The position numbers were made by a program, and so were the translations under genes. Source: Aphelidium insulamus (Eukaryota; Aphelidiomycota; Aphelidea; Aphelidiaceae). Taken from it: 64,000 nt of DNA. Positions within the stretch are counted from its first letter, which is position 1. Every line of letters starts with the position of its first letter. Location: assembly GCA_036784855.1 (NCBI GenBank), contig JAZDSV010000018.1, forward strand, positions 62,001 through 126,000, written 5' to 3'. The notes below the pieces were generated by a model. It ran no database searches. It was not told where the DNA came from and worked only from the letters and a program-made list of their open reading frames with translations. Below are positions 1 through 9,789 of the stretch, in pieces.

Positions 1-2
1 GC

Positions 3-125
3 ACCAAATCCAACACCACCAACCCATACTTAGCACTGCTGATGTACGCGGTCGCCCTACTGGCCCTCATACGGTTCACGGGAGCTCTTGTCTACTTGAT
101 GAAACGAGCGAGACGTGGCTATTAG
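3..125 (+). CDS. C-terminal end of a membrane protein (5' truncated)
   Basis: An open frame enters from the left edge and stops at 123-125. The visible 40 residues hold one hydrophobic segment of about 20 residues followed by a basic tail (KRARRGY), as in a single-pass or last-helix membrane protein with a short cytosolic end. An AATAAA signal at 182-187 fits a 3' UTR for this gene. The family cannot be recognised from so little sequence. Confidence is limited because the frame is short and its upstream part is outside the window. Confidence 0.4.
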   Translation, partial: TKSNTTNPYLALLMYAVALLALIRFTGALVYLMKRARRGY

Positions 126-393
126 TATTAAGCAGGCAGCCGCTATCTGTCTCGACGTATATAAGGGCGGCCTAAAAGGAGAATAAAGTACACCAACCGA
201 CACCAAATACATGCACTGTATCCCAATACATCTACAGCAGCGTGTATGTATTGTGCACAGGCGCACTGCAGACGAAGGCCCTCAACAAACACACACTCAG
301 TGTATCAAGTGTCCATAAAACAGCCAACAATCAGGAGTGGAGCAGCTGACCCCTGAAAATGTTGCCTCCTCAAATTCACACAACGCCGACACA

Positions 394-1763
394 ATGTCCG
401 CCCCGCCCGACACCGCCACTGCTGCCGCACAGTCTCTGTCTCCACCACACAGCAGTGCACAGCCGCCATCCGAACAACTTAGTAATAATATTGGTGCATA
501 TGGCGGTGGTGGCGGCACGCACCCAATGGACGGCGCGCAGCATGGTTACGGCGGCGGCGATTCAATAACGGCCGGCGCGACCGCGCTGCATCCCGTGCGC
601 CTACGGCTACTCATACAAGCCAAGGATGCCGGCGTGGTAATTGGACGCGGTGGCAAGAACGTGCAGGAGATCAGGGCGGCCACGGACGCCCGTATTCGCA
701 TCTCGGAACACGTCCCGGGCGCCCACGATCGCGTCCTGCTAATCTCTGGCGCCGATTCCAACGCTGTCATGGCGGTGCGTGCAGTGTATTGTGTGCCATG
801 TGTATGTATTTACATGATGTGCAGGCCCTGGTAATGATCTACGGCAATCTGGTGGCCAGTGGTCTGTGCATAATCAGTCCGAGGCCGGCCAAGGACGGTT
901 CTGTCGCCGCGGCACCACCGGAAGAGCCGGCATCTACAGCACTAGAGACAGTAGAAGCGCTAGACAATACGGAAAAGAGTAACCCGAGCGGCACCGGCAC
1001 TCGCCGTGTCGTGGTAATCGCACGATTGCTCGTGCCCGACTCGCAGATGGGCGCGATAATCGGCAAAGGCGGCTGCAACATTCGCCTCATCCAACAGACG
1101 TCCGGCTGCCGCATCAACGCCTCCGAGCGCAAGCTGGGCATCAGCACGGATCGCTGTGTCACTGTCACCGGCACCGTGGACCAGTTGCGGGACGCGTGCG
1201 AGCAGATGGTGGCGCACATGGATCTGCCAGAATCGGGAGACTATGCAGCCAACGAGGTGCCGTACCGGCCGGGAGATTCGCCGATCGGCTCGCAGTACGC
1301 CACGGCTGCCGGAATACCGTACCTGCAGTATGGGTATGCGGCGGCGGCGACAGTTCCGGGTACAGCTGGGGTGCCTTCACCGTACGCCGCACACTCGGCC
1401 GCACCGCTGACCGCGATGTATGGCGGTGCTGCGACGGCCTCCGCCGCGTCACCACACCAACAACCAACGCAATCCGTGGCGCCGCTTCTAACGCAGCAGA
1501 TATGCATACCGAATCAGCTGGTTGGCGCGGTGATAGGACGAGGTGGCAGCAGAATACGGGAACTGCGCCAGATGTCGGGTGCCCAGGTGCACATTGGCAA
1601 GGAGCAGCTGGGCGATTCGGAGCGCGTGGTGTCCATTGTCGGCACCGCCGAGTGCAACAAGGAGGCACTCCGACTGCTTTACGAGCGGCTGGAAGAGGAG
1701 TCGGCCCGCTTGCTGGGCGTCGAGCCGTCTGGACAGCCATCGATGCAGCAGTCAGCACAGTAG
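394..1763 (+). CDS. Triple KH-domain RNA-binding protein (PCBP/hnRNP K-like)
   Basis: Two exons, 394-774 and 825-1763, are separated by a 50-nt intron (GTGCGT...GCAG) and give 439 residues. Three KH domains lie at about residues 66-135, 188-255 and 351-420, each with an intact GxxG loop (GRGG, GKGG, GRGG) that contacts single-stranded RNA or DNA. The intron falls in the last helix of KH1. Gly-, Ala- and Gln-rich linkers separate KH2 from KH3. This layout (two KH domains close together, a long linker, then a C-terminal KH) is that of the poly(C)-binding/hnRNP K/PSI family, which act in splicing, mRNA stability and translation. The start is the first ATG in this frame downstream of an in-frame stop at 316. 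Specific RNA targets cannot be inferred. Confidence 0.9.
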
Positions 1764-1893
1764 CAGTAGTAGTTGTTTTGTTATTGGGACAGACGGCACG
1801 CACATACACACACGCATACACACACACACACACAGACTTAAAAGAGTATTTTAATGCATATATATATATATATATTTCAAGGTGCAGCAGACA
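1764..1893. repeat. Convergent 3' spacer with CA and TA microsatellites
   Basis: This 130-bp tail-to-tail spacer between the KH gene and ISY1 holds a CA-rich run near 1801-1834 and a TA run near 1858-1876. No gene is visible; it presumably carries both 3' ends. Confidence 0.6.
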
Positions 1894-2657
1894 TTATTGC
1901 ACTGCCATGTCTTGGTCTTGGTTGACGGCCCCAGTTCGCCGTGCCAAGAATGCCGCCACGTCCTGCTGCGACGGCACCGTGTCCAGATAGAGCGCCTTGC
2001 CACCGGCAAATGGATTGCGCTCAGCCGCGGCCACTTTATGATAGTTAGATAATTTATACGCATAATGCATATACACAAGAACTATTTGTGCATACCGTTG
2101 AGGCGCTGTTCAGCCTCTGCCTCCACCTGCAGCAGTATACCGTCATCATCATCACGGTAGCCATAGTAGTCGGCATCCACGCGACGGTTCAGATCCGAGC
2201 GCGACTTTTGCGGCGGTCCAGCCGGCGCCTTTTCAAATAGCTCACGCACACCCGGCAGATCCCGCGCCCGTCCAAAGTACCGATAGCCGCTATTCCCACC
2301 CGGCACCTCTTTGCCGTCGGCGTCGAGCATTTTCCCCGCGTGACGCCTGTAATCCGGCCCGCCCAGCTCCCGGATCCGGTGCTCCCACGCCGATTTCTTC
2401 CGTATGAGCCGGTTGATCTCGTCGTTCAGGTCCCGGATCTGCTGCTCGCCCATGGTGGCGTCGTTGATGCGCGAGATCTTGCGGCCGATCTCCGTGAGCA
2501 GCTCGAAGCGCACCTCCTCGCAGTCGCGGATGGAACTCACTTCCGACGTCCAGGACGGTATGCGCTTCTTCGGGTCCTTGATGACGCCCATGTCCACCAG
2601 TTGCTGCTCGCGGAACCGGAACAGCATGGACTGTGCCTTCTCTTGGTTGCGCGCCAT
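1894..2657 (-). CDS. ISY1: ISY1 pre-mRNA splicing factor
   Basis: Exons 2657-2096 and 2033-1894 (minus strand) are joined over a 62-nt intron whose acceptor is preceded by a CTAAC branch-like motif. They give 233 residues. The N-terminus MARNQEKAQ, the central RIRDLNDEINRLIRKK-like helix, the LGGPDYRR motif, the GYRYFGRARDLPGVRELFE block and the VPSQQ motif in the second exon match the ISY1 family closely. ISY1 belongs to the NineTeen/XAB2 complex and sits near the catalytic RNA core of the spliceosome in the first transesterification step. The acidic C-terminal region is shorter than in human ISY1. The start ATG coincides with the universal start of the family. Confidence 0.95.
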
Positions 2658-3278
2658 ATTGTAGATGTATTGTAGATGTAGATGTAGTTGTGTGTGTAAA
2701 ATAGAAAAAAATCCGCGAGAATGCACACTGCGAGGATTGAACCATGTGCGTAGAAGACAGCGTGTATGAGTATTAAAATTCGCGAAAACAGTTGGCAACC
2801 CGTTGGCCCAATTGGGCGGGCGCGGCGCCACGGGGAAGCCGGACAGTCGCCATCAGGAGCAATCAGGCATGGCACACATTTGTTGTGACCACATTTTACT
2901 CTTGGGTTAAGGTCTGAGTAGGCAGCATATAGTCGCGTTCAGAATGCAGGCTCTGAAGTGGGCCGGCGCATCAACAGTGATGTTGCCGCCACTGTTCAGA
3001 CACGCGTAACAGTGTGTCTGTGACAGTGTGTGCGGGTGAGACACGGTGCGCCGCTGCTGTGATCTATGCAGTGCAATTGGCGATATTCGCGCTTGTCGTG
3101 AACAACTCAATTCAGACTATCATCCGGCTTCCTCCCCCACCCTTTTTGGGCCTGCCTACATACTTGTGGTATTCGTAGTGCGCGCTTTCACTTGGCATAT
3201 AGTAGGTTGCCTTTATGGTGATACATGTATGGCAGTTTTTTTTACTGGTCTGTTCTATTATATCCCGGATGGCGCAGG
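2658..3278. other. Intergenic region, 5' of ISY1 and 3' of the GTPBP3-like gene
   Basis: About 620 bp with no coding sequence I can support. Short frames on both strands show no family similarity and no plausible splice partners. It should contain the ISY1 promoter and the 3' end of the GTPBP3-like transcript. Confidence 0.5.
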
Positions 3279-5575
3279 TTACGCTAATTGCGCCTGCATC
3301 TGCTTCTTCTTCAGCACACCGTACTTGCTGTGGTATAGGAAACGACCGGCATCGGCCACCTTTTGCCCGTCGATTATTGACGCGAGGGACTTTTGAACCT
3401 GTGCCACAGCTTCCGCCGATATTTGTTCACTGGATAGCAGCCGAGAGCAAGTGGTCAAGTTGGCCACGCGCTCTGACGGCATATCCAGGTCGCCAGTGTT
3501 CACGCCGCCGTATCGAGTCTGCAGTATGGCGGACAGGTCGCCCAGGAACTCGTCAATACCGTGGCCAGTGGTGCAGCTGATGGCCCACACACCCATTGGC
3601 TGCACGTTGGAGTACTCGCGTATTCGCTCAAAAAGCTCCTGCATGGTCTCCTCCTTGGGCGCCACCACGAACTCTGTCTCGCCGGGGATCCGGGTGCGCA
3701 CCACACGGAATGCCTCGCGCGCAATATCCTCCCGCACACCGCCCCCGATCTCAAACAGGATCTTGCGGTTGGGCACCTTGGCCTCCCAGTGGCTGAATGC
3801 GCCCTTGCCCTTGCCCATGCGCACACCGAGCGGCTTGGCCGACATGGGGTGGTCCGGCTGCACACGCAACCAGAACCGCCCGCCCTTAACCTCCTTGACG
3901 TGGCGGTGCAGGGTGGCGCGGCACTCCTGCAGACACTTGTCCGTCAGGCGCAGGTCGTGCAGCGCGCGCAGTCCATAGTCGCCGAACTCGACGTGGTTGC
4001 CGGTGGTGTCGCCGTCCGTGCGCAGCGGGACCTTGCCGCGGAACGCCGACCGGTTCACGTCGCCCCCCTGCGGCCCCAGCGGGGCGTTCTTGTAGCGCGT
4101 CTTGCTGGGCGGTGCGGGTGTCCGGATGCGCACCAGATCCGACTTGTTCACCAGCACGATGGTGTCCGAGTCGATGGAGGCGAGGACACTGGGGTCGATG
4201 GCGGCGGCCGACTTGTTGGCGTAGATGGTCTCCATGTCCAGCACGCAAATCTTGATGTCGGCGCTGTGGAGGCGGTGGGTGGTTGCGGTGTGCGGCTGGA
4301 TTCCCCTGGCGAAGCCGACAGTGTCTGCCAGCACCACGGGCCACTCGTCAATCTGCAGCGGTGTTTCGTGCACGCATTCAGTCGGCTCCGGTGCTGATTT
4401 GCCGGCGTCGCCCTTTTGTGCTGAGAAACCATTTTAGTCACACTGCTATACGGCTGACACACGGCTGCACTTACCCAGCAAGTTCAGGAGGGACGTCTTG
4501 CCGGCACCGCCCGATCCAAACAGAGCTACGTGGACGCCGCCTCGGCGAGTGTCTGACCGCCGACTGTCTCGCAAGTGCTGTGCTATAGCTCCGCCAACCA
4601 CTCCCATGGAAGCATTGACTAGGATGCATGATCAGGTATTGTCTTGTATAATATGCTAGATGAACAAACCGTATTTATGAATTAGCGGGACAACGCTTTC
4701 ACTTGCGGGCGTGGCAGCAAGCAGTTTCCGGCAGCGATCAGCTTCAGCACTCCATGCGCCATACAGAAAGTCGATGCCGACCTATAATCATGTCAATATA
4801 TATTTATATATATATATATATATATATATAACACTACATTGTACGCACCCCGACAGAATGAAGTTGTTGGCGACGCTCTTCCTCGGTGGCCGAGGAGAGC
4901 AAAGCGGTGTTCTCGCTAAACAGTGCCGGCTCCAACGCGGCGCGCTTTCTCAACACACTGCATAGTGGCATTTAGTACATTATATATCAGCAGTAGAAGT
5001 ATGTGTACCGCTCTTGCAGCTCACGTTCGCCGACGGTAAACAGGCCGCTGCCAGACGCTTCAACGGCAGCCAGCAGAGCGATTAGAGAGCGCTCATTGTC
5101 GCACAGAATCTCCACCGTGTCCTCGCCCGTCCAGCTGCTCATTCGGGGTAGAAATACGGCGAGCGATGTGGGATCGCCACGCACGGCCAGCGCAACCGGA
5201 CGGTCCTGGGCGGCAAGCTGCGACGCGCCCAGTTGTCGCGCCGTCTAAGAATTCAGAGAAGTAGATATAGCAATGTAGCCACCCCACCTGAAGCGCGCGA
5301 GGCCCAACCACACACAAGCGACCACCACTCGGCGAGCCAGTCAGCGGGAGACGCGCCAACAGCGTGCCACGGTGCAGCTCCTCCGCCGCGAACGGATCCT
5401 CAAATACGGGCTTGATGGTATTGGGAAGCGACGGCGCGCCACCACCACCACCCACGCGTACCTCGGTGGCCATACCGGCGCGACCACCACCCGCGACCAG
5501 CAGACGGCGGCGGCCACCATACAACGCGGCGGCCAGGCGGCATCGCGCCCAAAGCGACGCGGCCACAATTGGCAT
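3279..5575 (-). CDS. GTPBP3: GTPBP3/MnmE-like mitochondrial tRNA-modification GTPase with nested uL16m domain
   Basis: Six exons (5575-5288, 5244-5009, 4957-4849, 4781-4703, 4618-4475, 4420-3279) encode 665 residues. Family members (MnmE, GTPBP3) make the 5-taurinomethyl/carboxymethylaminomethyl modification at U34 of mitochondrial tRNAs with MTO1/MnmG. Seen here: an Arg/Ala-rich N-terminus suited to mitochondrial import; a TrmE N-domain with WTGEDTVEI; a helix like that before the human G domain; P-loop GSGGAGKTS (about 272-280); G3 DTVG (about 318-321); G4 NKSD (about 377-380); G5-like ISCTTGHG; then a helical tail. Between G4 and G5 lies a complete uL16m domain (about 390-541) in the same frame, explaining the excess over the roughly 490 residues of human GTPBP3. 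The GTTRD G2 motif and the C-terminal FCIGK motif are not visible. All exon phases close. Confidence 0.88.
3654..4106 (-). other. Mitochondrial ribosomal protein uL16m domain inserted within the GTPase
   Basis: This 453-bp segment of exon 6 encodes a bacterial/mitochondrial L16 domain. It starts with the SKTRYKN block, followed by FGDYGLRAL, GGRFWLRVQPD, the L16 signature RMGKGKG with W five residues later, ILFEIGG and EDIAREAFR. uL16 is an essential large-subunit protein near the A-site tRNA and peptidyl-transferase centre. The segment has no start codon of its own at its beginning and no stop codon at its end, and it is read in frame from the GTPase G4 motif upstream to the G5 region downstream. 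I see no other uL16m gene in the window. The domain identity is strong; whether it works fused, cleaved or spliced is unknown. Confidence 0.9.
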
Positions 5576-5598
5576 TTTGTATTGTAATTCCCTTATCA
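5576..5598. promoter_or_regulatory. 23-bp divergent start-to-start spacer
   Basis: The ATG of the GTPBP3-like gene (5575, minus) and the ATG of DIM1 (5599, plus) are separated by only 23 bp of T-rich sequence. Promoter elements and 5' UTRs must therefore overlap the coding exons or be extremely short. No TATA box is recognisable. Confidence 0.5.
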
Positions 5599-6387
5599 AT
5601 GGCGTACTTCCTCCCGCATGTAAGTTGGCGTCGTCTGCTTTGGCCTTGCAGAGCGCGTTCCTCGCACCTATTGCCTATATACTCATCTTTATGTCTCACG
5701 GAGCCTAGCTCACAAATGGCTGGCAAGTGGACCAGGCCATTCTGAGCGAGGAGGACCGCGTGGTGATGATCCGGTTCGGCCACGACTGGGACGCCGAGTG
5801 CATGCGCATGGATGAGACGCTGTACGGCATTGCGGAGAAGGTCAAGAACTTTGCCGTCATCTATCTGGTGGACATTACCGCCGTGCCCGACTTTAACAAG
5901 ATGTATGAGCTGTACGACGCATGCACGGTGCGTTCACATCAATATCTATATGTGATATCATGCTATGTATATCTGTACAGATATATATATATATATGTAT
6001 ATGTTTGTATGTATATTTACGTATGTGCACGTATCTGTGTTTACTTATGTAGTTATCTATGTGGATTCTTTGTACGATTATGCGGAATGTGTGTGTATGT
6101 AAATATAGTTGCACATGTTGCTGATGGGCTTCTGCATGCGGTATCGAACACCGTGCAATCTATCCTCTGCTATTTTACATTATTGAAATCATCTGCAGGT
6201 TATGTTCTTTTTCCGCAACAAGCACATTATGATCGATTTGGGCACAGGCAACAATAACAAGATCAACTGGGCCATAACGAACAAGGAGGAGCTGATCGAC
6301 ATTGTGGACTGTGTATTCCGAGGCGCGCGCAAAGGTCGCGGTCTCGTCGTGGCGCCAAAGGACTACTCGACAAAATATCGTTATTAA
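5599..6387 (+). CDS. TXNL4A: DIM1/TXNL4A U5 snRNP protein
   Basis: Exons 5599-5619, 5709-5927 and 6199-6387 encode 142 residues, exactly the family length. The protein starts MAYFLPH and continues through NGWQVDQAILSEEDRVV, the thioredoxin-like FGHDWD segment, VDITAVPDFNKMYELYD, VMFFFRNKHIMIDLGTG and the C-terminal GARKGRGLVV...STKYRY block, nearly identical to Dim1/Dib1 across eukaryotes. The family lacks the thioredoxin CxxC and sits in U5 and the tri-snRNP, where it must leave for spliceosome activation. Intron 1 is 89 nt. Intron 2 (5928-6198, 271 nt) is long for this genome and contains a TA/TG-rich stretch. Start and stop agree with the family. Confidence 0.97.
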
Positions 6388-6805
6388 ACTTTATCATTCA
6401 CTATTTATCCATATCGGCTGATATCAATTTGAGCGGTGGGTAACGCGTGGAGGTTGCTTAGACATTTGTGATATTATATCAAACGTCCTTTTCATTGATG
6501 AGCATTATAAATGTCGAGTTGGCTGGTGTACTTTTACTGTATGCAGAAAATAGACACTTATTACGATGATCACTGGCCGTCCCGAGCTCCTCCGATAGGA
6601 ATGCTAATGCCGTAGTTATTTAGCCGTACATACATCTACATATCGTAAACATCTATTATTGCCGTGGCGGCAGGGTCGCTAAATACAAAACTGTGAAGTT
6701 TTCGTTCCTCTTCTTTCTGTGAACTACGCAACTCTTCAATTTCAAGGATTTCTGCGACGACAATTTCAATCATCACGGCGCAAAGAGAACAAAAAATTCA
6801 TCGAC
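6388..6805. other. Intergenic region between DIM1 and La
   Basis: About 420 bp, fairly AT-rich, with no coding or RNA feature I can support. It should hold the DIM1 3' end and the La promoter. Confidence 0.5.
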
Positions 6806-8353
6806 ATGACCGCCGACAACGACAACGTGGCCGCCAAACTGCTGCGCCAAGTGGAATTCTACTTTAGCGATGCCAACCTGCGCAAAGACGCGTTCATGCG
6901 CAAGACTATCGCCACCAGTGAGGAGCAGTGTACGTGTGTCTGCTGCATGGTCTCGCCATGATATACTCATTAACGTACGCGTGCAGACGCGCCGTTGGAC
7001 GTCCTTCTCTCGTTCAAGCGCGTCAAGGCACTGACGGAGGATAGCGCGGTGCTTGCCGAGGCGTTGAGTGCGTCCAGTGTGCTTGCCCTCAACGAGGACA
7101 AGACAAAGGTACGCCGCGTGGAGAAATTTGACGAGTCCACCGCCGACAAGCCCGAGGAGCCAGAGCGCATTGTTTGTGCGGTTAGTACTATGTGTCTGTG
7201 ATGCGTGTGTCCGTTGTGTATATATATTCGTTTATATCATGCACTCACAGTCACAATTCAGAGCGGCCTGGCAAAGGACGCAACGTTGGACGAGGTGATT
7301 GAGCTGTTCTCTGCGTACGGCAAGGTGTCGATTGTGCGGTTCCGTCGCGTGGCCGACGCGTTCTCCGGCGTGGCCTGGGTGGAGTTTGAGTGTGCCGATG
7401 ATGCCAAGAAGGCGGCGGCCGCCACCGTCACCTTCCGCGACAAACCGGTCAAGGTCACGCTCAAGACTGAATTCCTGGCCAAGCGGTCCGAGAAGACCGG
7501 CGGTGCGGAAGATGCTGACACCGCGAAAGAAGGCAAGAAGCGCTCGGCACCCAAGGCCGACGAGGAACCTGCAGTCAATGAAGCCTATGTGCCAAAGTGG
7601 GCGTCGGGCACACTGCTTGGATTCAAGCTGACTGCCGCGCTGGGAGATGATGCTGCTGCCACGCTGAAAGCCTTGGTGAAGCCGGCATCAGAAAAGGTTT
7701 GCTACTATGGTGCGACCAACGAGTCTGGCACCGAGGGCTATCTGCGGTTTGATGAGGCGATTGCCGCTAAAGTGCTGGAAAAACTTGGTGCCGAGCACTC
7801 AGTCGATGAGAACTGTCAGGCAGTGTTCCGTGTGCTGACTGACGACGAGATGACCGCCGTCAAGCAGGGAATCGCGCGTGAGCGTTCCCGATTCGACTAC
7901 GAGAGCGGCCGCTTGCTCAAGTTTGAGCTGAGTGCCGCCCTTCCCGAAGATGTGGCTGCCAAGTCTCTCAAGGTATTTGCTACTTACCGTTTTGCTGTAG
8001 ACAAGCGTCTGTAGAGGTTTTATTCTTACCATGTGTAGGCCGAGTTTACTGCGCTGGGAGAGGTCAAGTTCCTGGAGCTGAAGGCGGGAAACAATGTCGG
8101 CTACGCACGATTCACCTCGCCGATCGACGAGGCGACGCTGACAGAGAAGGCGCCCAAGGCACTCAGTGGAGTGGATGTATCCGCCGTCTCCATCCTGAAG
8201 GACGAGGACGAGTGGGCGTACTGGAAAAAAATTGGCGGTGGCAGTGGTGGTCCGGCAAGTAAGCGGGCCAACACTCGCGGCGGACACCGTGGCGCACGTG
8301 GAGGTCGGGGACACCGAGGCGGTCGCTCGTCCCGGCAGAAACGTGGCAACTAG
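6806..8353 (+). CDS. SSB: La protein with tandem xRRM-like domains
   Basis: Exons 6806-6929, 6987-7180, 7262-7972 and 8039-8353 encode 447 residues. Residues 1-80 form the La motif (LLRQVEFYFSDANLRKD), which with RRM1 (about 100-180) binds UUU-OH ends of RNA polymerase III transcripts. Two copies of the La C-terminal xRRM follow: about 222-312 (GTLLGFKLTAAL to EMTAVKQG) and about 322-410 (GRLLKFELSAAL to EDEWAYWKKI). The tail is rich in Gly, Arg and His with RGG-like repeats and basic residues, as in nuclear La. Metazoan La normally has one xRRM. The start is the ATG just before TADNDNVAAK; a non-ATG frame extends further upstream but is not needed. Confidence 0.92.
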
Positions 8354-8899
8354 TGCTTGCTGTATAAGGCAGCATTGAAGAGCACAACTCTCAATACAAG
8401 ATAGAACGAAGGTGTGTGTTGTCTACAGTTGGATATTGTAAGGTTGAATTTGTGCAATGAGTGAAATCCAGATCCCCAGATGCATCGAATGTAGTACGGC
8501 TACATATGTGATATGATATTCTCCCGTATTTGATTCTTCATCAAATACGAGTATCGGGACAACCGGACGCGCGCGGCTCGCACTGGATCCGCAGCAATGC
8601 CACGGTATTCGCCGGCATCGGGTTGCGCACTAGCCGCTGTTGGAGTGCATGCCATCACGTGGCAATGTGTGATACGGTACAAGTAATTCCCGAAAGACGT
8701 GTCGCAACCATCGGCGGCTGAAGTGCATCAGCAACAGAGAGTGGCGGGGTGGCGATGATGGGAGTGTGGTGGCGTGCACGCGGATGGAGACAGACACGGA
8801 AGTCGACCACGGCGCACGGGCAGCTCATCGCAATCAGCACGGCACACACGCAGACCAATAAGGGATTATTGAAGGCCAGACGAGGGCCACTCTTACCAC
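8354..8899. other. Gene-poor spacer left of the hAT-like element
   Basis: About 545 bp after the La stop codon. Short frames exist on both strands but none has a family match, plausible splice context or signal peptide. The last 8 bases (8892-8899, CTTACCAC) are the left copy of the target-site duplication. Confidence 0.5.
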
Positions 8900-8928
8900 T
8901 AGGGCTCCGATCGGGTCGAGTCGAGTCG
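8900..8928 (+). repeat. Left terminal inverted repeat of the hAT-like element
   Basis: This 29-bp repeat begins TAGGGCTCCGATCGGGTCGA and is perfectly complementary to 9657-9685. Confidence 0.88.
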
Positions 8929-9656
8929 AAGGCTTTGACCGACCCGGGTCGACCCGGGTCAACCCGATCGGGTCAGATGTTTCAACCGATCGGGTCAGAG
9001 GCATCGACCGACCCGGGTCAATCAATGTTCTAGCACCTAGAGCACGGATAACACGATTATAACCTTCATGCAAGCATCTTCAATCAATTTACAATACACA
9101 CATTATGAAATTCTTACACTTTTGATTGTGGAAGTTGCCTTCGTTTAGTATAATGCTTGTTGTGCAATAGAATCACGGATATCTTCCACGATACGTAACA
9201 ATCAATCTACTAGTGATATCAAGCTATGCACAATTGGTTTAGCTTGAGGGGCCACTTAAATTACAGCCACTCCACGGGTGTACTGGAAGGCTGACCAGCA
9301 TCCTTTGGCAACATTGGCTGATACCAGCTGGCTCTGGTGCAGTGCAACGGTGATAAGAGTTGCAAGAGGCTTTTTGGGCATAAGAATAGCATTCCGGAGC
9401 CTAACACCTTCAAAGCTATGCTGGTGCGGTTTTGGTTCAATTTATATCCCGCATGAGATGCAAAGAAGTAAGAAAGCATATATGGACAACAGGCTGTAAC
9501 TGGAATGATTTAATATTTATAAATGATAATTTTATAGGTCTGTAATTTTCGGTCGGGTCAGCCGACCCGGGTCGAACCCGGGTCAACGCGAGTCGGGTTA
9601 TGTCGGGTCGAGTCAACCCGGGTCACTTCGGGTCGGGTCGAGTCGAGCGTTTCGAC

Positions 9657-9685
9657 CGACTCGACTCGACCCGATCGGAGCCCTA
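9657..9685 (-). repeat. Right terminal inverted repeat of the hAT-like element
   Basis: This 29-bp repeat is the exact reverse complement of 8900-8928. The next eight bases (9686-9693) are the second copy of the target duplication. Confidence 0.88.
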
Positions 9686-9789
9686 CTTACCACTGTTCCA
9701 ACTGGTAACCATGAAATGAAATTGCTGAATGTGAATAATTTATTAGCCATGTGGCGGTGAGTGGAGTGGCGGTGAGTGGCGGTGAGACA

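Larger units (their letters stand above)
8900..9685. mobile_element. Non-autonomous hAT-like DNA transposon (MITE-like)
   Basis: A 786-bp element is bounded by 29-bp perfect inverted repeats starting TAGGGCTCCG. It is flanked on both sides by the direct repeat CTTACCAC (8892-8899 and 9686-9693). An 8-bp target duplication and TAGGG-type ends are typical of the hAT superfamily. Subterminal regions carry many copies of GGGTCGACCC-like and CGGGTC motifs in both orientations, as expected for transposase-binding arrays. The 500-bp core has no long reading frame, so mobility would need a transposase from elsewhere. The identical duplications and repeats suggest a fairly recent insertion. Superfamily assignment is inference from structure alone. 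Confidence 0.85.

Noticed and set aside
3046-3396. 116-codon plus-strand frame with hydrophobic stretches
   Set aside because: It overlaps the 3' end of the GTPBP3-like gene, lacks family similarity, and its composition is that of a spacer.
3561-4397. 278-codon plus-strand frame
   Set aside because: Antisense shadow of the GTPBP3-uL16m exon; high GC third positions keep it open and it has no family similarity.
9540-9690. tRNA-like GGTCGAACCC motif
   Set aside because: It is part of the repeated GGGTC/GACCC array at the right end of the hAT-like element; no cloverleaf can be drawn.
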